From assembly GCA_902778895.1 (NCBI GenBank), contig CACYZF010000008.1:124001-188000 (forward strand): 64,000 bases of DNA. The letters run 5' to 3'. Position numbers and translations under genes: made by a program. The notes under the pieces were generated by a model, which was not told where the DNA came from, did no database searches, and was given only the letters and a program-made list of their open reading frames with translations. Below, in pieces: positions 9,256-17,858 of the stretch. Each line of letters begins with the position of its first letter. Within the stretch, counting starts at the first letter, position 1. This stretch comes from an uncultured bacterium. Its GTDB lineage: Bacteria > Verrucomicrobiota > Lentisphaeria > Victivallales > UBA1829.

Positions 9256-9299
9256 GCGCACGGACACGCACATCCCGTGCGCCCCCGGTTTCGGGGTCG
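9256..9299 (+). promoter_or_regulatory. Candidate structured leader of the pyr operon
   Basis: Two hairpins precede pyrR: GCGCACGG (9256-9263) with CCGTGCGC (9275-9282), then a CCCC/GGGG hairpin from about 9283 to 9296. Because the first gene encodes PyrR, an RNA-binding attenuator in other bacteria, a regulatory leader is plausible. No T run follows, so this is not a classical terminator. Confidence 0.3.
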
Positions 9300-9331
9300 C
9301 GGCCACCAGCATCGAACAGGAAACCACACGC

Positions 9332-9889
9332 ATGAACGACTACGAATCTGAACACGAAACCATGTTCGAAGGCGACTGCATCCCGGAGGCCATCGAGAAG
9401 ATCTCGGAGGCCATCTGCGAGCACATCGCAAACGATCCGCCGGAGTCGGTCGCACTGATCGGCATTCAGGCGGGCGGCGTTCCCCTCGCAAAACGCATCG
9501 CGCGCAGCATCCGCGAGCGCACGGGACGCGAAGTCGAGGTCGGCACGCTCGACATCTCCATGTACCGCGACGACATCGGCAAACGGAAGACGCTCCCCAT
9601 GATCCGGGAGACCAACATTCCGTTCGACATCAACGACAAGATCATCATTCTCGCCGACGACGTCCTCCAGAGCGGACGAAGCGTCCGCGCCGCGCTCGAC
9701 GCCCTGACCGATTTCGGGCGCCCCGGCCAGATCCGCCTCGCCGCACTCATCGACCGCGGCGGCCGCGAGTTCCCCATCCACGCCGACTACATCGGGATGA
9801 AGGTCTCGGTCGGCCCCGAATGGCGCGTGTGCATGGACTGGGTGGAGTGCAACGGCACAGATAGTGTATTCAAGGTCAAAAAACAATAA
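9332..9889 (+). CDS. pyrR: PyrR: pyrimidine operon regulator / uracil phosphoribosyltransferase
   Basis: 185 residues, the usual PyrR size. The type I phosphoribosyltransferase PRPP-binding loop is ADDVLQSGRSVRAALDAL at about residues 108-125, and the IGIQAGGVPLA segment near residue 45 forms the pyrophosphate loop. PyrR senses UMP/UTP and, in bacteria where it has been studied, binds the leader of pyr mRNA to promote attenuation; it also has weak UPRT activity. It heads the operon 12 bp before pyrB, which supports an autoregulatory role. Hairpins in its leader are noted separately. Confidence 0.9.
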   Translation: MNDYESEHETMFEGDCIPEAIEKISEAICEHIANDPPESVALIGIQAGGVPLAKRIARSIRERTGREVEVGTLDISMYRDDIGKRKTLPMIRETNIPFDINDKIIILADDVLQSGRSVRAALDALTDFGRPGQIRLAALIDRGGREFPIHADYIGMKVSVGPEWRVCMDWVECNGTDSVFKVKKQ

Positions 9890-9901
9890 GGACCCACCGA
9901 T

Positions 9902-10831
9902 ATGGATTTTCAATGGACGAAAAAGGATCTGCTGTCTCTCTACGACCTCTCGCGGGACGAGATACTCCACATCCTGAACACTGCCGAAGAGTTCAAAAAG
10001 GTCTCCCAGCGGAACGTCAAGAAAGTGCCGGCGCTCCGCGGTCGCACCGTGGTGAACCTCTTCGTCGAGCCGAGCACGCGCACCCGCGTTTCGTTCGAGC
10101 TCGCGGAACAGCGCCTCAGCGCCGACATCATCAACATGAACGCCGACGTGAGCAGTTTCCGCAAGGGCGAAACCCTGCTTGACACGCTCAAGAACATCCA
10201 GGCGCTCCAGGCCGACATCGTGGTCATCCGCCACCAGGCCACCGGCGCGCCGAACTTCCTCGCCCGCGAGCTCAATATGGGCGTGGTGAACGCGGGCGAC
10301 GGCGCGCACAGCCATCCGACGCAGGCCCTGCTCGACATCTTCACCATGCGCGAGAAGAAGGGCCGCATTGAAGGACTGAACGTGGTCATCGTCGGCGATA
10401 TCCTCCACAGCCGCGTCGCACGCAGCAACGCCTGGGGCCTCATCAAGCTCGGCGCGAACGTCACCTTCGCCGGACCCGCCACGCTCGTTCCGCGCGAATT
10501 CGAACAGATCGGCGTCCGCGTCTGCCACAATCTCAAGGACGCTCTCGCCGAAGCCGACGTCATCAACCTGCTCCGCATTCAGCTCGAACGCCAGCAGCGC
10601 GGCTACTTCCCCAGCCTCGGCGAATACTCCCGTTTCTTCGGCATCCACCCGGAAACGCTCCGTTACATCAAGAAAGACGCGCTCATCATGCACCCCGGCC
10701 CCATCAACCGAGGCGTCGAGATCGACTCCGCCGTCGCCGACGGTCCGCAGTCCGTCATCCTTGAACAAGTCACCAACGGCCTCGCCGTCCGCATGGCCGT
10801 ACTCTTCCTCGTCGCGGGGGCCCTCAAATGA
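9902..10831 (+). CDS. pyrB: Aspartate carbamoyltransferase catalytic subunit
   Basis: 309 residues. Condenses carbamoyl phosphate with aspartate, the committed step of de novo pyrimidine synthesis. The carbamoyl-phosphate site EPSTRTRVSFE is at about residues 55-65, HPTQALLDI follows around residue 133, and MHPGPINRG lies near the C-terminus. No regulatory PyrI subunit is encoded nearby, so control probably comes through PyrR. The stop overlaps the pyrC ATG (ATGA), giving tight coupling. Confidence 0.96.
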   Translation: MDFQWTKKDLLSLYDLSRDEILHILNTAEEFKKVSQRNVKKVPALRGRTVVNLFVEPSTRTRVSFELAEQRLSADIINMNADVSSFRKGETLLDTLKNIQALQADIVVIRHQATGAPNFLARELNMGVVNAGDGAHSHPTQALLDIFTMREKKGRIEGLNVVIVGDILHSRVARSNAWGLIKLGANVTFAGPATLVPREFEQIGVRVCHNLKDALAEADVINLLRIQLERQQRGYFPSLGEYSRFFGIHPETLRYIKKDALIMHPGPINRGVEIDSAVADGPQSVILEQVTNGLAVRMAVLFLVAGALK

Positions 10832-12153
10832 ACAAGAAAAACTCCTGGATTCTCAAGAACGGGCGCATCATCGACCCGGCCAACCATATCGACCGCACGG
10901 GCGATATCTGGATCAGAGACGGACGCATCGTCGAACCCGGATCCTTCGATCCCTCGCTCGATGAAACCGAAACGATCAACCTGAAGGGACTCGTCGTCGC
11001 GCCCGGTCTGATCGACATGCACGTGCACCTGCGCCAGCCCGGCAACACCGACGCGGAGACCATTCGCACCGGCACTATGGCCGCCGCGGCGGGCGGATTC
11101 ACCTCGATCGTCGCCATGCCGAACACCTCGCCATGCGCCGATAACGCCGCCACCATTCAGTACATCAAGGAATTCGCTGCACGCGAAGGCGTGGTGAAGG
11201 TCCTGCCCTCCGGCGCGCTCAGCGTCGGCCGCAAGGGCGAGGAGATGTCTCCCGTCGGCAGCCTCAAGGCAGCCGGAGTCGTCGCTCTCACCGACGACGG
11301 CACCTGCATCCAGAGCAACGAGCTGATGCGGCACGTGGTCGAGTACGCCGGAAACTTCGGGCTCCCCGTCCTCGAACACTGCGAGGACAAGTTCCTCGCC
11401 GGGGACGGCGTGATGCACGAGGGTTACTGGTCCGTCCTGCTCGGTATGAAGGCGATCCCCGCCGCAGCCGAGGAGGTCATCGTGGCGCGCGACATCATCC
11501 TCTCCCGCCTCGCGAACTGGAAGATCCACATCCAGCACGTCAGCTCGCGCAATTCCGTCCGCATGATCCGTTCCGCGCAGGCCGATGGCGTGCGCATCTC
11601 CGCCGAGGCCACGCCGCACCACATCGCGCTGACCGACGTCGAGATCAAGAAGTTCGATACGAACTACAAGATGAATCCGCCGCTGTGCGCCGAAGAGGAC
11701 CGCATGGCGCTCATCGAAGGCCTGCAGGACGGCACGATCGCCGTCATCGCCACCGACCACGCTCCGCACACGCAGACCGCGAAGCTCGTCGAGTTCGACA
11801 ATGCGCCGTTCGGCATCATCGGTCTCGAGACGGCGGTCCCAGTGACGCTGACCGAGCTGTACCACAAAAACTACCTTTCCCTCTCGCAGGTCATCTCCAA
11901 GTTCACGGTCGGCCCCGCCACCATCCTCGGCATCAACGCCGGAACGCTCTCCGTCGGCGCGTCCGCGGACATCACGGTCATCGATCCGGACTGCGAATAC
12001 ATCATCGACGCGAACGACTTCTACTCGAAGTCCCGCAATACGCCGTTCAACGGCTATGCCGCGAAAGGCCGTACCATGGCAACGTTCGTCGACGGCGAGT
12101 GCGTCTTCTCGCTCCTGAAGGAATCCGAATCCGACGACGAGGACGCCCGATGA
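10828..12153 (+). CDS. pyrC: Dihydroorotase (class I, PyrC)
   Basis: 441 residues. Closes carbamoyl-aspartate to dihydroorotate. Metal-binding DMHVHLRQPG sits at about residues 62-71. The class I features TDDGTC and ATDHAPHT (around residue 310) are present. Its length is that of the larger amidohydrolase form which often works together with PyrB. It overlaps pyrB by 4 bp at its start and tsaE by 4 bp at its end. The later pyrimidine genes (pyrD, E, F) are not in the window. Confidence 0.95.
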   Translation: MNKKNSWILKNGRIIDPANHIDRTGDIWIRDGRIVEPGSFDPSLDETETINLKGLVVAPGLIDMHVHLRQPGNTDAETIRTGTMAAAAGGFTSIVAMPNTSPCADNAATIQYIKEFAAREGVVKVLPSGALSVGRKGEEMSPVGSLKAAGVVALTDDGTCIQSNELMRHVVEYAGNFGLPVLEHCEDKFLAGDGVMHEGYWSVLLGMKAIPAAAEEVIVARDIILSRLANWKIHIQHVSSRNSVRMIRSAQADGVRISAEATPHHIALTDVEIKKFDTNYKMNPPLCAEEDRMALIEGLQDGTIAVIATDHAPHTQTAKLVEFDNAPFGIIGLETAVPVTLTELYHKNYLSLSQVISKFTVGPATILGINAGTLSVGASADITVIDPDCEYIIDANDFYSKSRNTPFNGYAAKGRTMATFVDGECVFSLLKESESDDEDAR

Positions 12154-12617
12154 ACTTCGACATGCACGGATTCGCCGAAATCCTGGCGCAGCGCCTCCCG
12201 GTCCGTTCGGATTCCCCCGAAGGGACCGAGGCCGCCGCCGCCGCGATCGCGCGGCAGCTTCCGCCCGGCACGGTCATCGCCCTGCACGGCACGCTCGGCG
12301 CGGGCAAGACTGTCTTCGCGCGCGGGTTCGCACGCGCCCTCGGCATCGTCGAACCCGTGAGCAGCCCCACGTTCACGCTCGTGCAGGAATACCCCTTCCC
12401 CGGCGGCGTGCTGTACCACCTCGACCTCTACCGCATCGACAACTCGACGAATGCACTGGCGTTCGGCGTGGACGAATACCTCTACGATTCGCGCGCCTAC
12501 ACGCTCGTCGAGTGGCCGGAACGCATCATGGACATCCTGCCGCCGCACACGCTCCATCTGCTCCTGCGCCCTCTGCAGGGACAGAACCAGCGGGAACTCT
12601 CGCTCGCGGGCATCTGA
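12150..12617 (+). CDS. tsaE: tRNA threonylcarbamoyladenosine ATPase TsaE
   Basis: 155 residues from the ATG at 12150, which overlaps the pyrC stop; the frame is open further upstream only as a shadow of pyrC. TsaE is the small ATPase that works with TsaB and TsaD to make t6A37 in ANN-decoding tRNAs. It shows a Walker A LGAGKT motif, the SPTFTLVQEY switch-like segment and the LYHLDLYR motif, followed by a conserved EWPER. Size fits the family. Coupling to pyrC gives co-transcription, but I see no functional link. Confidence 0.93.
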   Translation: MNFDMHGFAEILAQRLPVRSDSPEGTEAAAAAIARQLPPGTVIALHGTLGAGKTVFARGFARALGIVEPVSSPTFTLVQEYPFPGGVLYHLDLYRIDNSTNALAFGVDEYLYDSRAYTLVEWPERIMDILPPHTLHLLLRPLQGQNQRELSLAGI

Positions 12618-12690
12618 TCCCATCATCCTCCGTTATCCCATCATTTTTTTCACAAGCCACAGTTTTTGAGCCACAGGAAATCCCCCGATC

Positions 12691-13986
12691 ATGAAAAGCA
12701 TCGTCATTGAAGGTCCGGCGCGCGTCTCCGGCGTCATCACGCCCGGCGGCAACAAGAACGCCGCGCTCCCCATCATCGCCGCAGCCATCCTCACGCGCGA
12801 TGAAGTCGTCATTCACAATATGCCGAAGATCCTCGACGTCGAGGTCATGCTCGACCTCGCACGCGACCTCGGCGCGACCGTCACGCGCGAAGGCTCCACG
12901 GTCGTCATCTGCGCCCGCGACATCGACTCCGCCTCCCTGCCCCCGAAGAAATGCGCCGCGCTCCGCGCCTCCTTCATCTTCGGCGGCGCCGTGGCGGCCC
13001 GCTGCGGGGAATCCTTCATCGGCCTGCCCGGGGGCGACTTCATCGGACGCCGCCGCCTGGATTCGCATTTCTACGGTCTGGAAAAGCTCGGCATCGGCAA
13101 GACGTTCGACCAGGAGACCGCCGTGGTGCATTTCCAGGTCGGCAAGAACGGACTTTCCGGCGCTGACATCTTCCTGGACGAGGCCAGCGTGACCGCCACC
13201 GAGCACATCCTGATCGCCGCCGTCCTCGCGAAGGGCAAGACGGTCATCCGCAACGCCGCCGCGGAACCCCACGTGCAGCAGCTCGCGGAGTTTCTGAACC
13301 TCATGGGCGCAAAGATCACGGGCCTCGACTCCAACACACTCTTCATCGAAGGCGTGTCCGAGCTCCACGGCGCGGAATACACCCTCGACTCCGACCACAT
13401 CGAAGCCGCCAGCTTCCTCGCGATGGCCGCGGCCACCGGCGGCGGCCTCGAGATCACCGGCAAACTGCCGCCCTCGCACTACTGGATGGCGAAACGCGTC
13501 TACGAGAAATTCAACATCAAGTTTCGGTTCTACCGCGACCACATCATCCTGAAGCCGGACCAGAACCTCCGCGTGCAGAACGACTTCGGCAGCGCCATCC
13601 CGACCATCTCCGACGGCCCCTGGCCACAGTTCCCCAGCGACATGATGAGCTGCATGATCGTCGCCGCCACACAGGCGCGCGGCACCTGCCTTTTCTTCGA
13701 GAAGATGTTCGAGAGCCGCATCTACTTCGTCGACCGCCTGATCTCCATGGGCGCGAACGCCATCGTCTGCGATCCGCACCGCGTGGTGATCTCCGGGCCG
13801 TCTCCGCTTCACGGAGGCGAGATGTCCAGCCCGGATATCCGCGCCGGCATGGCCATGATCGTGGCGGCCACCATTGCGTCCGGCCGCTCCGTAATCCACA
13901 ACGCCGACATGATCTTCCGCGGCTACGAAAACCTCCTCGACAAACTCCACTCGCTCTCCGTGAACGCCAAACTTGAGGAAACCTGA
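12691..13986 (+). CDS. murA: UDP-N-acetylglucosamine 1-carboxyvinyltransferase with Asp at the catalytic position
   Basis: 431 residues. Transfers enolpyruvate from PEP to UDP-GlcNAc, the first committed step of peptidoglycan synthesis. Lys22 in GGNKNAALP matches the conserved active-site lysine, and the FPSD segment carries the expected aspartate. The catalytic loop reads LPGGDFIGRRRLD, so Asp116 replaces the cysteine of the E. coli enzyme (Cys115). Cys-to-Asp MurA enzymes are known in mycobacteria and chlamydiae; they stay active and resist fosfomycin. An AGGAA site lies 11 nt before the ATG. It follows tsaE after 73 bp, probably in the same transcript. Confidence 0.93.
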   Translation: MKSIVIEGPARVSGVITPGGNKNAALPIIAAAILTRDEVVIHNMPKILDVEVMLDLARDLGATVTREGSTVVICARDIDSASLPPKKCAALRASFIFGGAVAARCGESFIGLPGGDFIGRRRLDSHFYGLEKLGIGKTFDQETAVVHFQVGKNGLSGADIFLDEASVTATEHILIAAVLAKGKTVIRNAAAEPHVQQLAEFLNLMGAKITGLDSNTLFIEGVSELHGAEYTLDSDHIEAASFLAMAAATGGGLEITGKLPPSHYWMAKRVYEKFNIKFRFYRDHIILKPDQNLRVQNDFGSAIPTISDGPWPQFPSDMMSCMIVAATQARGTCLFFEKMFESRIYFVDRLISMGANAIVCDPHRVVISGPSPLHGGEMSSPDIRAGMAMIVAATIASGRSVIHNADMIFRGYENLLDKLHSLSVNAKLEET

Positions 13987-13990
13987 TCCC

Positions 13991-15556
13991 ATGGCATTTT
14001 CCAAACCGCGCCGTTCCGTCCGCAAGCCTCAGCCTGGACGCAAAACGGGCGCTTTCAGACACCCCGGACCGTTCGCCGCTCCGGACGAAAAAGTCCCGGC
14101 TTCCGTCCGCACGACCGCTTCGAATCAAATTGACCGGTCCGACGGCGCCGCGGAGTTTCTGTTCCAGCATGCCGTCGCCCTCGCCGTCTCCAACGCCCGG
14201 CTCGAAGACAAGCTCGACGCCGAACATCCCCACGAGCTCCTGGTCCCGCTCGACTATGCCGACGAATGCCGCGTCAAAACCGACGCCGTCCGCTCGTTCT
14301 GGCAAGTCCACGGACTTCCCGCCCAGCTCGTTCAGGCGATCGTCCCGTCGCCCGTCCCGCGCGGCTATCGCGCGACCTCCAAACGGCGCGTCTACGTGTC
14401 GCGCGGCGGTCAGCTCAGGTTCTGCATGGGGTACGGCGCGGAACGCGAGGAGACGCTGCGGTCCGCGCTGGAACCGGATTCGCACAATGAAGTATACGCA
14501 TGGCTGCACAAGATGCTCGTCTCGCCCGTCTACCGGTCTATCGGGCGCAGCCTGAACTTCATCGTCGTGCGCGGCGGGGCGGAACGCCTCACGCTGATCC
14601 TGAATTTCTTCCACCTGGACGCCGCGGTCATGCACAAGACGAAACTGCTCGCCGACCATGTCCGCACCGAGCTCCCGCAGGTCGCCGCGATGTTCACGTT
14701 CCTGGACGAGACCCGCTCGGAATTCTACCTCGAATCCCGTTCCGCCGGAGCGCACCCGTTCAAGAAGCTCTTCGGATCCGAATATCTCGACCTCACCGCC
14801 GCCGGATGCAAGTTCCTGTACCCGCCATCCGCGTTCTCGCAGGTCAACGAATCCATTTTGGACGCATTCCTGCGCGAGGCGAAGAAGCTCCTGAAGCCAG
14901 CCCCGGGATCCACACTGATCGACCTTTTCTCCGGCTATGGACTCTTCGCTGTCGCGCTCGGCGATACGCCGGAACGCGTCGTCGGCATGGACTTCAACGG
15001 CCCGGCGATCCATGCCGCGTCCGGCAACGCCCTCCACAACCGCCCGGACGCCGACATCGAGTTCGTTGCGGCGGCAGTCACGCCGTCGGCCATCGAGAAC
15101 AAGCTCCCGCCCTGCCCCTCCGACCTGTACAGTGCCGACGAGGAACAGTCCGAGGGCGAGCTCTTCATTCTCGACCCGCCCAGGAGCGGCGTCCGTCCGA
15201 ACGTGATCGCCGCCGTCGCGAAACGTTCCCCGGCGCGCGTTCTGAACATCTTCTGTTCCGCCGACGAGGTCCCGAACACGCTCAAGGCATGGAAGCACAA
15301 CGGATATTCCCCCTCGGCCGTCCGCGTCTTCGACATGTTCCCCGGTTCGCCCAACGTCGAAACGATGGTCCTGCTGGAAAAGACGAAGAAGAAAACGTCT
15401 TCCGGCACTCCTCACGGGAAGAAGAAAGCGTCTTCCGGAAAGCCGGGCAGAGCGGAAAAAGCTATCGCTCCGGCGCACAAATCCAACCGCGCCGCGAGGA
15501 AAGCCGCCCGCATACATGGGGAAAAACGCCATGATGCGCGTAAAAAATCAAGATAA
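13991..15556 (+). CDS. TrmA/RlmD-type RNA (uracil-5-)-methyltransferase
   Basis: 521 residues from the ATG at 13991, with GAGGAA shortly upstream; a TTG start at 13973 inside murA is less likely. The SAM-binding motif is LIDLFSGYGLFA at about residue 310. The family motif DPPRSG and the catalytic-cysteine region IFCSADEVP follow, and then MFPGSPNVE, the usual MFP-x-T-x-H-V-E element. It has no evident N-terminal TRAM domain and no four-cysteine iron-sulphur cluster. The first 50 and last 60 residues are Lys/Arg/Ser-rich, which may help RNA binding. tRNA versus 23S rRNA as target cannot be told from sequence. Confidence 0.85.
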   Translation: MAFSKPRRSVRKPQPGRKTGAFRHPGPFAAPDEKVPASVRTTASNQIDRSDGAAEFLFQHAVALAVSNARLEDKLDAEHPHELLVPLDYADECRVKTDAVRSFWQVHGLPAQLVQAIVPSPVPRGYRATSKRRVYVSRGGQLRFCMGYGAEREETLRSALEPDSHNEVYAWLHKMLVSPVYRSIGRSLNFIVVRGGAERLTLILNFFHLDAAVMHKTKLLADHVRTELPQVAAMFTFLDETRSEFYLESRSAGAHPFKKLFGSEYLDLTAAGCKFLYPPSAFSQVNESILDAFLREAKKLLKPAPGSTLIDLFSGYGLFAVALGDTPERVVGMDFNGPAIHAASGNALHNRPDADIEFVAAAVTPSAIENKLPPCPSDLYSADEEQSEGELFILDPPRSGVRPNVIAAVAKRSPARVLNIFCSADEVPNTLKAWKHNGYSPSAVRVFDMFPGSPNVETMVLLEKTKKKTSSGTPHGKKKASSGKPGRAEKAIAPAHKSNRAARKAARIHGEKRHDARKKSR

Positions 15557-15590
15557 AAAGCGTTTATTCTGTTTTTTTACATTTTTTCGC

Positions 15591-15620
15591 TTGATTTTCC
15601 AAGTTTGAATGGCATATTAT
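15591..15620 (+). promoter_or_regulatory. Promoter of the Rrf2 gene
   Basis: -35 TTGATT (15591-15596), 18-bp spacer, -10 TATTAT (15615-15620), about 50 bp before the start codon. Confidence 0.65.
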
Positions 15621-15670
15621 AAGACAGAAAACACGACCTGCACGGAAATCAATTCGGAGTTTTACATTTT

Positions 15671-16117
15671 ATGAAAATCTCAACCAAAGGTCGCTACGGG
15701 CTTCGCATTCTGATGGACCTCGCCCTCCATCAGACGGAAAAGCCGCGTCTGATCCGCGACATCGCGAAATCGCAGCAGATTTCCGAGAAATACATCAGCC
15801 GACTCGTGATCGCCCTCCGCAAGGCGGGCATGATCCGGTCCGTGCGCGGCGTCAATGGCGGATTCCATATCGCCATGAAGCCGGAAGAAATCACGCTCCT
15901 GGATGTAATCGAGGTCATGGAGGGCCCGCTATCCATCGTCGACTGCGTATCCACGCCGAAACGCTGCAAACTCAGCGGAAACTGCGCCCCGCGCGAAGTC
16001 TGGTGCAAGCTCAATGAGGATATCCGCGGCCTGATGAGCGGCATCACGCTCGCCGACATCCTCGCGACCTACGTCAGGCAGAATGCAAAAGACGGCGACA
16101 TGGACTACTGCATCTGA
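15671..16117 (+). CDS. Rrf2-family transcription regulator with Fe-S-type cysteines
   Basis: 148 residues. A winged helix-turn-helix covers residues 1-80, including the MKISTKGRYGLR start and VRGVNGGF wing typical of Rrf2/IscR. Cysteines at 92, 99 and 105 give C-x6-C-x5-C, close to the IscR cluster ligands, with a further Cys112. I therefore expect an iron-sulphur sensor. No isc/suf genes are adjacent, so its targets are unknown. It has its own promoter and ends at a terminator that faces the next gene. Confidence 0.9.
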   Translation: MKISTKGRYGLRILMDLALHQTEKPRLIRDIAKSQQISEKYISRLVIALRKAGMIRSVRGVNGGFHIAMKPEEITLLDVIEVMEGPLSIVDCVSTPKRCKLSGNCAPREVWCKLNEDIRGLMSGITLADILATYVRQNAKDGDMDYCI

Positions 16118-16135
16118 GTTCATATCCGAAAAAAA

Positions 16136-16176
16136 GATGATCCGCTTTTCCGGGAGTTGTTCCGAAAAGCGGATTA
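16136..16176. terminator. Intrinsic terminator between convergent genes
   Basis: An 11-bp stem, 16140-16150 with 16164-16174 (ATCCGCTTTTC / GAAAAGCGGAT). It is followed by a run of seven T on the minus strand; the plus-strand T run is weak. Confidence 0.8.
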
Positions 16177-16197
16177 TTCTTTGGAGGGGAAACAGGG

Positions 16198-17670
16198 TTA
16201 CAGCGACAGGTCGTCGTCGTCCTCGTTCACGCGCGCCGTGCGCGGCGTCGTGCGGTTGCCGAGAAGAGAGCCGGAGCCGGTGCCCGAACCGCCGGAGGAG
16301 GAGGACGCCGAGCGCACCACGCGCCAAATAGGACCATAAGGATTGAACTCCGGGAAATCCCTGGTGGGTTGTTCCGGCAGGTCCAGCGTCGTACGGAAAA
16401 GCGTCATACGGCCGGAGGAATCGTTCATAAGCGGCTGATTGTTCGCGTCGAGCTGTTCGATATAGAGCGCCTGCGCGTAATGTCCGCCGGGTATTTCCGA
16501 AATCAGGACCTCGATCGGGTAGACCTCGCCTTCCTTGACGGAGATCGGCAATCCTTTCGCAAGGTCGAACGCCGCGCCGCCGCTCCGGGCGGAATAGACA
16601 TCCAGGTTCTGTTTGGAGTAGAGCGAGCTTTTCCTGCGGATATCGTTGGGACTGCTGCTCTTGAGCTGACGGATGTTGTTGTCGTCACGGGACATCGCCC
16701 AGAATTCGCCTGCAGAGAACGTCGCGCATCCGTAATCCAGCACGATTTCCTTGTTGAAGCGCACGAACATCACATCGTCCGCGGCGCCGACGAAACGGAA
16801 TTTGCCGGTGAACGGCGCGACCACGTTGCCGGAGTAGATGCACACCCATGCGGCCGGCTTCACGTCCTTCTCGCACTGGTAGGCTTTCGGGGCCTCGGAG
16901 GCGGCGATATTCTCCGAGAAGAAGCACGAGGACCACAGGCGGGTCGGCGAGCAGTAATATTTGTCAAGCGCCGGATAATGCACCCGGCCCTCGTTGTCGT
17001 ATTGTCTCTGCCAGGAGCCGTTCACGAACGACTGCATGATCCTCAGGGTCGGAGCCACGCGTTCATGGCGGTATTCCCCCGTCCCCGGGTCGTTTCTGAA
17101 TTCGTCGGTAGCCTGACGGTTCCGGGTCTGTTTCAAGTCGTAGAACACACCCTGCAGCATGCCTTTCAGGTTGCCGCGGCCGTCGCCGTCCCCGCCGTCG
17201 CCCATGCTGCCGCCTCCACCCGGACGCCCGAACGGGAGCACGCCCTGAAGCTTCAGAGCGGAATTGCTGTCGGGGATCGTCAGGGGCGTCGGGATATCGA
17301 TATCGGTCATGATCTCCACATCCGTCACGCCGACCTCGTCCATCTGCTGCTGTTCGCTCGAGTCGTAGCGGTCGAGCGACGGGCTGGAGGTATCCATCAC
17401 GGTCATGTCGGACGGCATGGGTTCATCCTCAGGAGGAGGCAGGACAGGTTCCATCTCCGTGATCTGAACCGGATCGATATCATCCTTGATCGCGGTCGGC
17501 GCGATGATCACAAGCGTGCCGAGCAGCACGAGCAGAAAAATATGGAACGCGAGCGAGAAAACAGGCCCGGTGATGTGCTGGCGGACAATATCCTTCCAAC
17601 TCGCGGGCGCAGCCTGTACGGCATCCGTCTCAAGTTCGTCATTCTGAATCTGCGGTTGTTCGATTTGCAT
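16198..17670 (-). CDS. TonB-like N-terminal membrane protein with Gly-rich linker and PA14-like region (paralogue A)
   Basis: 490 residues from the ATG at 17670, with GAGG 8 nt upstream; the longer frame to 17748 begins before the SD. Residues about 35-60 form one membrane helix (HITGPVFSLAFHIFLLVLL). A short Pro/Glu segment (VLPPPEDEPMP) follows, then a Gly/Asp linker with RPGGGG. The C-terminal half has SGNVVAPFTGKFRFVG...DDVMFVRFNKEIVLDYG, which resembles a PA14 beta-sandwich. It ends in an acidic EDDDDLSL tail. The topology (cytoplasmic N-terminus, single helix, Pro linker, periplasmic domain) recalls TonB/TolA. No exbB/exbD gene is nearby. Function unknown. It is a tandem paralogue of the gene at 17859. 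Confidence 0.75.
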   Translation of the reverse strand: MQIEQPQIQNDELETDAVQAAPASWKDIVRQHITGPVFSLAFHIFLLVLLGTLVIIAPTAIKDDIDPVQITEMEPVLPPPEDEPMPSDMTVMDTSSPSLDRYDSSEQQQMDEVGVTDVEIMTDIDIPTPLTIPDSNSALKLQGVLPFGRPGGGGSMGDGGDGDGRGNLKGMLQGVFYDLKQTRNRQATDEFRNDPGTGEYRHERVAPTLRIMQSFVNGSWQRQYDNEGRVHYPALDKYYCSPTRLWSSCFFSENIAASEAPKAYQCEKDVKPAAWVCIYSGNVVAPFTGKFRFVGAADDVMFVRFNKEIVLDYGCATFSAGEFWAMSRDDNNIRQLKSSSPNDIRRKSSLYSKQNLDVYSARSGGAAFDLAKGLPISVKEGEVYPIEVLISEIPGGHYAQALYIEQLDANNQPLMNDSSGRMTLFRTTLDLPEQPTRDFPEFNPYGPIWRVVRSASSSSGGSGTGSGSLLGNRTTPRTARVNEDDDDLSL

Positions 17671-17736
17671 TGCATTTACCTCAAAACAGCTTCCGGGAAC
17701 CCCGTTCGCCGGAACACATAAAAAAAACTCCTTAAA

Positions 17737-17763
17737 TTTATAGCACATTCATAAAGTTTTCAA
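17737..17763 (-). promoter_or_regulatory. Candidate promoter of paralogue A
   Basis: Minus strand: -35 TTGAAA (17763-17758), 15-bp spacer, -10 TATAAA (17742-17737). The spacer is short, so it may be weak. Confidence 0.4.
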
Positions 17764-17794
17764 GCCATTTTTCGTTTTTTTCATCCGATTTTTG

Positions 17795-17832
17795 ACAAAA
17801 AAAAAGATCACACGCCGTTTGAACAGGCGTTG
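17795..17832 (-). terminator. Terminator between the two paralogues
   Basis: Minus-strand hairpin ACGCC/GGCGT with a nine-base loop (about 17813-17831), followed after six bases by a run of nine T. Short stem, long T run. Confidence 0.55.
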
Positions 17833-17858
17833 AGCGGATGAAAAAAAGAAATGACGAA

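Noticed and set aside
8419-9333. 304-residue version of the exported protein
   Set aside because: The upstream frame crosses a near-perfect promoter; a signal peptide begins at the 9039 ATG with a good SD.
13973-13990. TTG start for the methyltransferase inside murA
   Set aside because: The ATG at 13991 has an SD-like GAGGAA upstream and removes the overlap.
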